Source of the DNA: Dictyocoela muelleri
Taxonomy: Eukaryota > Microsporidia
DNA length: 11,458 bases
NCBI GenBank assembly: GCA_016256075.1
Contig: SDVU01000673.1
Location: 1-11,458, forward strand
Reading direction: 5' to 3'
Part shown: positions 6,813-11,458 of the stretch, piece by piece
How the letters are laid out: the number at the start of each line of letters is the position of its first letter
How positions within the stretch are numbered: the stretch's first letter is position 1
Notes under the pieces: model-generated
Database searches by the model: none
The model's input: the letters and a program-made list of their open reading frames with translations, nothing else
Told to the model about the DNA's origin: nothing
Translations under genes and position numbers: made by a program

Positions 6813-9295
6813 GAGTAAATGGCCAACAGGTCAATGTCAAAGTTAATCTTCTCCCAATGACAGGTGTTGGACATCTTCACATGCATCACTATGCAATATC
6901 AATTGAACCTGAAGTTCTGCCAAGAAGCATTGAGCCTATCGTAATGAGAATGTATGAATCTGAAAAGAGTGGTCTTTTTAACAATGCAATCATCGGATTT
7001 GATGGAAGATCAATGTTAGTGACAAACAAAAAGTTAGCCCAAGAAGAAAATGTTGTCGAGTTGGCAAGTGGTAAAGATAAGGTTTTGAAAATACGAATTG
7101 TATATAAAAATACTTATTCATTAGAGGCTATTGATCAAATGGTTAGGAGTGGCCAAGAAGATGTTGTATCAACACATATTCAATGCCTTGAATTGTTATT
7201 AAGAAGTTATCATATAATGAAGCATAAAGTTGAAGGAAGAAAAATATTGAGTACTAACAGGATTGAGAGAATGAGCAAAGGACTTGAAGTCTGGAATGGA
7301 TTAAGCCAGTGTATTAAGTATACGAAAATGGGGTTGTGTTTAAATGTTGATATTGCATTTTCAGTATTTTATGAACCTCAAAATCTTCTTGATTTGTTGC
7401 CAAAATTGCAAAAGCGCAGTCGAGGTAGATTTGAAGGTGGTAGACCTGGTGGTGATAGAAGAGGTGGTGGAAGAGGAAATTATGATGATCGAAGAGGAGG
7501 TGGTTATGATGAACAATTTGATATTAATTCATTAACACCTGATTTCTGGGACAATCTTGGACGATTCATGAGAGGTGTTAAAGTTACAACAACTCATCGA
7601 ACTGAAGGTAAAAATTTTACATTCAAAGTATCCGATGTTACGAGAGAAGGTGCTAATGAACTGATGTTTGAAGCAGGTGAAGAAAAAATGAGTGTTGCTG
7701 AATATTTTGCTAAAGCATACAAGAAACTACGATATCCTCACCTACCCTGTGTCGTGATAAAAAAGAAAGGCAACAATATTTTCCTACCGATTGAAGTAAT
7801 TAAAATTTTACCTGGAACTAAATATCCTAAAAAACTTGATGAAACTCAAACTAGTGAAATGATAAAAATAGCAGCCAAACCACCGTTGATGAGATTTGGA
7901 AACATAAAAGAACGCCTTAGTGAATTGTGTGTTTGTGAGAATGAGAACATGAAAACATTAGGAATCAGCATTAAAAAAGATTTTATCGATTGTAAAGGTA
8001 TCGTCATGAAACCCCCAACATTATCATTCGCCAAAAATCAAACTCTTGTTCCAAGCAAAGGATCTTGGAATTTAAGAAATCTTAGCGCATTTAAATCAGT
8101 CAAGATAAACAATTGGGGTGTAATCTACATGGGATTCCCAAGTAGAGCTTATGAAGATGAGATCAGACGAGCCATTTCAAGTTTATTAAATGTTGGTCGA
8201 TCATTTGGAGTAGAAATGAGCGATAAATACGATGTTCAACCCGCTCAAGATGATAAATCATTCAAAAGCTTATTTGAAAAATGCAATTATACTTTTTGCA
8301 TTGTTTTTTTACAAGACAAGAGTAGCCATGTCTATCAAAACATCAAGAACTTCTGTGACACAACAGCAAACGTTGTTACACAATGCATAACTCGTCAAAA
8401 TATTCAAAAGTTCCGAGATCCCACTTTCTGCTCAAATATCATGCTAAAAATTAATGCAAAAATGGGAGGTACAAATTGCAAGTTTTTGAGACAAAAGGGA
8501 TTTTTGGATTTCACAATGGAAAAGCCTATGATCATTTTTGGAGCAGATGTCACACATCCTGGTGTTGGTGATTTATCGAAAAACTCTATTGCAGCAGTCG
8601 TAGCAACAACTGATGCTACCTTTACAACTTATGCAACTGAATTAGGTATTCAAGATGCTCGAGTTGAAATTATTGCCAATCTTGATACGTATGTCAGAAA
8701 CCTTCTCGTAACATTCCATAAAAACACCAAATGCCAACCTGCAAGAATAATTTTCTATCGAGATGGAATTGGCAATTCTCAATTACAAGAAGTTTATCGA
8801 AATGAACTGAAAATGATACAAGCAGCCTGCCATAGTCTTAGCAAAAGTTATAACCCTGAAATAATTTTCATCATAGCCCAAAAGAGGCATTCAATTCGAT
8901 TTTCAACTGACGGTTCAGGAGAATACTTGAAAGACGACCGAGCCAAACCAAAAGGAAACGTTCCACCAGGCACATTTGTTGAAGACATTGGTCATCCTAT
9001 TCTCAGTGATTTTTACCTCGTTGCCCACCATGCACTTCAAGGAACAGCAAGACCAGTAAGGTACCAAATACTCTACAAAAACAGCAAACTCACTGATTCT
9101 GATATTATCGAACTAACTCACGCATTATCATACCTTTACGCAAGAGCAACTAAAAGTGTCTCAGTCTGCACTCCAATTTATTATGCTCACTTAGCAGCAG
9201 CCAGAGCCAAGTGCCATATTGGATCTGATGAAAATGGTGCCCCTAAGTTGTTACCAGTTTCTGATAACATTAAGAAGAATCTCTATTACGTTTAA
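6773..9295 (+). CDS. Argonaute (AGO-clade), slicer-competent by sequence, with internal RG-rich insert
   Basis: RNA-guided effector of RNA interference that binds a small RNA and can cleave matching transcripts. The 840-aa product, usual AGO length, has an N domain (about 1-135), L1 linker (about 150-262), PAZ (about 263-390; EYFAKAYKKLRYPHLPCV), MID (about 445-575) and PIWI (about 580-830). The DEDH tetrad is intact: D592 (GADVTHP), E632 (VEII), D664 (YRDG), H806 (YYAHL). Guide-phosphate residues Y521, K525, Q537, N543, K559 and K563 match the human AGO2 pattern. Unusual: residues 215-247 form an Arg/Gly-rich insert (9 Arg, 12 Gly) inside L1. The start is the ATG at 6773; an upstream TTG at 6758 is in frame but unlikely in a eukaryote. 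No intron is seen. ATTAAA at 9299-9304, just past the stop, may be the poly(A) signal. It is an AGO-clade rather than Piwi-clade protein by its PAZ, MID and PIWI motifs. No Dicer is in the window. Confidence 0.97.
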   Translation: MELQNFPSKRQEMRVNGQQVNVKVNLLPMTGVGHLHMHHYAISIEPEVLPRSIEPIVMRMYESEKSGLFNNAIIGFDGRSMLVTNKKLAQEENVVELASGKDKVLKIRIVYKNTYSLEAIDQMVRSGQEDVVSTHIQCLELLLRSYHIMKHKVEGRKILSTNRIERMSKGLEVWNGLSQCIKYTKMGLCLNVDIAFSVFYEPQNLLDLLPKLQKRSRGRFEGGRPGGDRRGGGRGNYDDRRGGGYDEQFDINSLTPDFWDNLGRFMRGVKVTTTHRTEGKNFTFKVSDVTREGANELMFEAGEEKMSVAEYFAKAYKKLRYPHLPCVVIKKKGNNIFLPIEVIKILPGTKYPKKLDETQTSEMIKIAAKPPLMRFGNIKERLSELCVCENENMKTLGISIKKDFIDCKGIVMKPPTLSFAKNQTLVPSKGSWNLRNLSAFKSVKINNWGVIYMGFPSRAYEDEIRRAISSLLNVGRSFGVEMSDKYDVQPAQDDKSFKSLFEKCNYTFCIVFLQDKSSHVYQNIKNFCDTTANVVTQCITRQNIQKFRDPTFCSNIMLKINAKMGGTNCKFLRQKGFLDFTMEKPMIIFGADVTHPGVGDLSKNSIAAVVATTDATFTTYATELGIQDARVEIIANLDTYVRNLLVTFHKNTKCQPARIIFYRDGIGNSQLQEVYRNELKMIQAACHSLSKSYNPEIIFIIAQKRHSIRFSTDGSGEYLKDDRAKPKGNVPPGTFVEDIGHPILSDFYLVAHHALQGTARPVRYQILYKNSKLTDSDIIELTHALSYLYARATKSVSVCTPIYYAHLAAARAKCHIGSDENGAPKLLPVSDNIKKNLYYV
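7415..7513 (+). other. RG-rich insert coding segment within Argonaute L1
   Basis: It encodes residues 215-247, with RGRF, GGRPGG, two DRRGGG-like units and GRG. The DNA is repetitive (GGTGGT, AGAGGAGG runs) and much more purine-rich than the rest of the gene. RG-rich tracts are often arginine-methylated and bind RNA or Tudor proteins; in other Argonaute/Piwi proteins they are usually at the N terminus. Placement inside L1 is unusual. Any function is inference. Confidence 0.9.
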
Positions 9296-9330
9296 TTGAT
9301 TAAAATTCTTTAGGTGAATTTATATTATTC

Positions 9331-9432
9331 TTTTTATAATATTATCATTATCTAATATAATATTATCATTATCTTTTATAATATTATCATTATTCCTTTA
9401 TAATATTATCATTATTGTTTTATAATAATAAT
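9331..9432. repeat. 21-22 bp tandem repeat downstream of Argonaute
   Basis: TATAATATTATCATTAT occurs at 9335, 9356, 9377 and 9399, with a truncated, changed copy at 9421, so the period is 21, 21, 22 and 22 bases. Each unit contains the 10-base palindrome ATAATATTAT. The array begins about 40 bases after the Argonaute stop, so it lies in or just beyond the 3' UTR. Related TTTTTATAACATTAT fragments continue to about 9530. Confidence 0.85.
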
Positions 9433-9549
9433 TTTTTTATCAATTTTTTTTTATCTTGATAATAATAATCTTTTTATTCTTTTTATAACATTATATTATT
9501 TTTTTATAACATGATTATTATTTTTAGTTATCATTATTTTATTGTATCT
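9433..9549. other. T-rich tail of the tandem repeat region
   Basis: Mostly T with TTATAACATTAT- and ATTATTATTTTTAG-like fragments related to the preceding array. Composition changes abruptly to GC-richer sequence at about 9550 (CCACGCGCATCCGGGATGG). Confidence 0.5.
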
Positions 9550-10330
9550 TCCACGCGCATCCGGGATGGCCGTTCAGGAGAGTGGTAAGATTCATGTTGG
9601 CTCTAGCAATTCTACTGAAGATTGTAATCCTTTGGAATTGATCTTGGATGAAACAACAGAACAGACATAGAATTGATCATGTTGCCTGGTGTGTATACAT
9701 CCGCCGTTCAAACCCCACTCTAAGTAAAATTCAAACGATACGTAAGGCTGGCGATTTTGAATATGGATTATTCCGAGATGCCTGAATTTCCAAGTTGGTC
9801 TTAGGTACAACAGTTTATTGCGAGGCTGGAACGTCCTGGTGAAATTTAGAGTCGAGTGTTTTAGATGACCTATCAAAATGCGTATTACAGACGTATTCCA
9901 GAGGTCTATAAAGAAACCTGCGTATTTTTGGTGATAACGTCAAAGAGACAGTAGTACATTTCCACTGGTTTTGTAGACGGTTTGATTCAACTAGAGGTCT
10001 GGCTTATAGGTAAGTAATGGCTAAAGTGTCGGTCACCTCTGCATTCATGAGGTCAGCATATCCAACAAATCCTCATAACGAAGCGGCTCTGATCGGGGTA
10101 CTCTTAGAAAGGGGGTGGAATGTACCTGGTACGGTACAGCTACGGTTTATGATTGCTTCGGCGTCATACCTAACTATGGTCCTTCCGATTAGGATGCAAA
10201 TCCTGTCGGAAGTGATTTTGTCTTAAAATAGAAGATCTCCAAGAACCAAAGGTCTTGGACCGGTTGGAGACAACTCGCCGGGTTTAGAGATTGGAGATTA
10301 TGGGTACGATTCGGGTGTTGTTTTGTGTTC
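9550..10330 (+). mobile_element. GC-richer island, possible decayed non-LTR retrotransposon 3' part
   Basis: About 780 bases with markedly higher G+C than the surroundings. On the plus strand, protein-like pieces appear: NRHRIDHVAWCVYIRRS (near 9658-9710); AYYRRIPEVYKETC ending with Cys at 9919-9921; then, one frame over, GDNVKETVVHFHWFC with His at 9957 and Cys at 9972. This resembles the C-terminal Cys-Cys-His-Cys zinc motif of LINE reverse transcriptases (C-x2-C ... E-T-x-x-H-x4-C), but the second Cys reads Phe and the first two ligands lie in a different frame. An open stretch of 69 codons (10017-10226) follows in the same frame as the His-Cys part. No reverse-transcriptase catalytic YxDD motif is present. 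The assignment is tentative; composition could also reflect transfer or an ordinary dead gene. Confidence 0.3.
10230..10275. repeat. Two alternative overlapping hairpins
   Basis: TCCAAGA (from about 10236) pairs with TCTTGGA eight bases further on, and CTCCAA pairs with the later TTGGAG. The two stems share the same left arm, so only one can form at a time. The sequence lies at the 3' side of the GC-rich island. No function is assigned. Confidence 0.4.
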
Positions 10331-10379
10331 TTAGCGTGAAAATGAATTTATATAGAAAATTTTTAAGCAACATGATTTT

Positions 10380-10732
10380 ATTTATTTATTATTGACAGTG
10401 AATAGATATTGCATCAACAATGCTAGATTGTTGAAGACTGTGAACTGCATGTACATGGTAGATCGCAAGAAACGCAAGAGGATTATCTAAGTGTAGGATT
10501 CAAATATTTATGAAAAATCAAGGGCGTGAACTGAGGTCTTGGATTCGATCCGAGACGCAAAAATCACGCCATGGTCGTACAACTCAAATTTAACAAGATG
10601 GGTGTATAGTTTATACACGATACGAGATAACTGAAACCCGGAAAAAGATCTTCTCCAACGACTTAGAGACTCCTCAGATTTAAAAATCTTAATTGGTAAG
10701 AGCATAAAGTATGTTTCTCGCTTAGAATAAGC
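10380..10732 (+). pseudogene. Possible unidentified coding relic
   Basis: One plus-strand frame reads as protein-like sequence broken by several stops, for example LLKTVNCMYMVDRKKRKR (near 10425-10480), EVLDSIRDAKITPWSYN (near 10530-10585) and LLQRLRDSSDLKILIGKS (near 10650-10705). Amino-acid use is mixed and not the Lys/Asn/Ile/Phe bias expected of A/T spacer. I recognise no family. It may belong with the island to its left, because AGGTCTTGGA occurs in both (near 10241 and 10532). Stops are about as frequent as chance would predict, so confidence is low. Confidence 0.2.
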
Positions 10733-10734
10733 GT

Positions 10735-11215
10735 AAAATCACGAGATAAATCTAAATATGGGCGTTTATTCAAAATTCGGGATTTTTTTAATGTTCCAAT
10801 ATAGGGGGTCATGGAAATTTTATAAAAAAAAATATCTATAATTATATGATAAAAAATATAGGGGTAATATTTGTCTTCAAAATATTTTCTAATAATAACA
10901 TATAAAATATATATTAAATGAAGATACAATTCTTTTTTTTAATAAAATAATATATTTAAAATCAAAAATATAAATGAAGACAATTAATTTTTCATTATGA
11001 ATTACTCGTCTTATTTAAAATCAGCATTAAGACAAGAACATAAATTCTAAAATAAATTTGTTTATATTCAGCATTATTAAAAAATCGGCATTGAGAGGCA
11101 CAATTTTATGTTCATAAAAATAAAGATACAGCGGACGGAGAACTTGTATAAACATAACTTATGATAATAGAGCCTTCTTTGACATTTCTCATTAAAACGA
11201 CATATAATTGTTAAC
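10735..11215. other. A/T-rich stretch, nothing recognised
   Basis: Short open frames on the minus strand are rich in Ile, Tyr, Phe and Lys, as expected of A/T-rich DNA, and carry no motifs. No RNA gene or repeat with clear ends was found. Confidence 0.5.
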
Positions 11216-11219
11216 CGGA

Positions 11220-11242
11220 AACTCGCCTTACTTTGGCGAGTT
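11220..11242. repeat. Perfect 8-bp stem hairpin
   Basis: AACTCGCC and GGCGAGTT surround a 7-base loop TTACTTT. It stands out because it is GC-rich in an A/T-rich background. It could be a terminator-like or transposon-internal structure; nothing adjacent decides between them. Confidence 0.7.
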
Positions 11243-11332
11243 GCCAGGTTTTCGTCTAGTAATTTCCACAACTCTTATGAATCACAATGAAATTAATTTA
11301 AAAGTCAGAGGAATATAAAAATATTATTATAC

Positions 11333-11369
11333 TGTGATTATGCTTATCACAATCTTTCACAGTGTGAAA
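11333..11369. repeat. Pair of short palindromes
   Basis: TGTGAT (11333) and ATCACA (11346) form a 6-bp stem with a 7-base loop. Immediately after, TTTCACA G TGTGAAA (11355-11369) is a perfect 7-bp inverted repeat with a one-base centre. Both use the TGTGA/TCACA theme and precede the larger inverted repeat at the window edge. Confidence 0.6.
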
Positions 11370-11388
11370 TTTCATATATATAGTAGAT

Positions 11389-11458
11389 GGTGATTTTTAC
11401 GACACAAATTCAGAAAAGGCGTGCGTAAAAAGCACCTTTTGCGTAAAAATCACCTTAT
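11389..11458. mobile_element. Nested inverted and tandem repeats at window edge, probable transposon end
   Basis: GGTGATTTTTACG (11389-11401) is repeated in perfect inverted form at 11442-11454. Between them, AAAAGGCGTGC and GCACCTTTT give a second, imperfect inverted pair. The last 36 bases are two tandem 18-base units, GCGTAAAAAGCACCTTTT and GCGTAAAAATCACCTTAT (16 of 18 identical). Iterated short motifs with inverted copies resemble terminal or subterminal repeats of a DNA transposon, as in Merlin-B. The window ends inside the structure, so its full extent is unknown. Confidence 0.5.

Noticed and set aside
7344-7535. 63-codon plus-strand frame inside Argonaute
   Set aside because: A shadow of the real gene: its Glu/Val-rich product arises from the RG-coding repeats read in another frame.
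7846-8034. 62-codon minus-strand frame inside Argonaute
   Set aside because: Antisense shadow of well-conserved AGO coding sequence, with no motif of its own.
9700-9716. tRNA B-box-like GTTCAAACCCC
   Set aside because: No paired T-stem and no cloverleaf can be drawn around it.
9592-9876. 94-codon minus-strand frame in the GC-rich island
   Set aside because: No recognisable motif, and the plus strand of the same interval carries the more protein-like traces. It could not be fully excluded.
10010-10015. GTAAGT as an intron 5' splice site
   Set aside because: It matches a strong donor consensus (AGGTAAGTA), but no convincing branch point and acceptor follow and the flanking frame is decayed.
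10530-10556. tRNA T-arm-like hairpin around GGATTCGATCC
   Set aside because: The stem closes on the wrong loop register for a TPsiC arm, and no other tRNA arms are present.
11333-11351. CRP-like palindrome TGTGAT...ATCACA
   Set aside because: The spacing resembles a bacterial CRP site, but the window is eukaryotic. It is better read as part of the palindrome cluster.
1-11458. CRISPR array or prokaryotic operon
   Set aside because: No regularly spaced direct repeats with unique spacers, no operon structure, and the only intact gene is a eukaryotic-type Argonaute.

Overview
The window looks like a piece of a very AT-rich, gene-poor eukaryotic genome. It contains one intact, intronless protein gene, an Argonaute (6773-9295, +, 840 aa), surrounded by decaying DNA transposons and long A/T-rich stretches. 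A compact intronless AGO, a CCC motif and start codon almost touching, a poly(A)-like signal just after the stop, and Merlin and pogo-type transposons together suggest a microsporidian of the expanded, TE-rich kind that keeps RNAi. Another AT-rich fungus is possible. The taxon is an inference, because no rRNA or other marker gene is present.

Left arm (1-4600): a badly decayed pogo/Tigger-like DNA transposon (transposase relic about 520-1853) is followed by a nested pair of Merlin (IS1595/IS1016-type) transposons. The outer element, here called Merlin-B (2316-4578, transposase on +), has iterated terminal inverted repeats and a candidate 8-bp target duplication. The inner element, Merlin-A (2715-3790, transposase on -), sits inside the N-terminal part of the Merlin-B transposase gene. 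It is flanked by a perfect 8-bp duplication (ATGGTTCT), has 21-bp terminal repeats with one mismatch, and ends on the right in a near-perfect palindrome. Both transposase genes are broken.

Middle (4600-6750): about 2 kb of mostly A/T sequence with a small GC-richer island (about 4985-5115), a degenerate minisatellite (about 5210-5335), and minus-strand protein-like remnants (about 5943-6528) that look like a dead gene lying divergently upstream of AGO.

Argonaute: all domains are present. The DEDH slicer tetrad (D592, E632, D664, H806) and the six MID residues that bind the guide 5' phosphate are intact. An arginine/glycine-rich insert lies inside the L1 linker before PAZ.

Right arm (9296-11458): a 21-22 bp tandem repeat directly follows AGO. 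Next comes a distinctly GC-richer island (about 9550-10330) with weak non-LTR-retrotransposon C-terminal signatures, then low-confidence protein-like remnants. Clustered palindromes and tandem/inverted repeats at the extreme right edge suggest the end of another transposon.

An intact silencing effector among broken transposons, including two transposases in opposite orientations one inside the other, fits AGO acting in transposon control. No Dicer or RNA-dependent RNA polymerase is visible here, so that link is inference.
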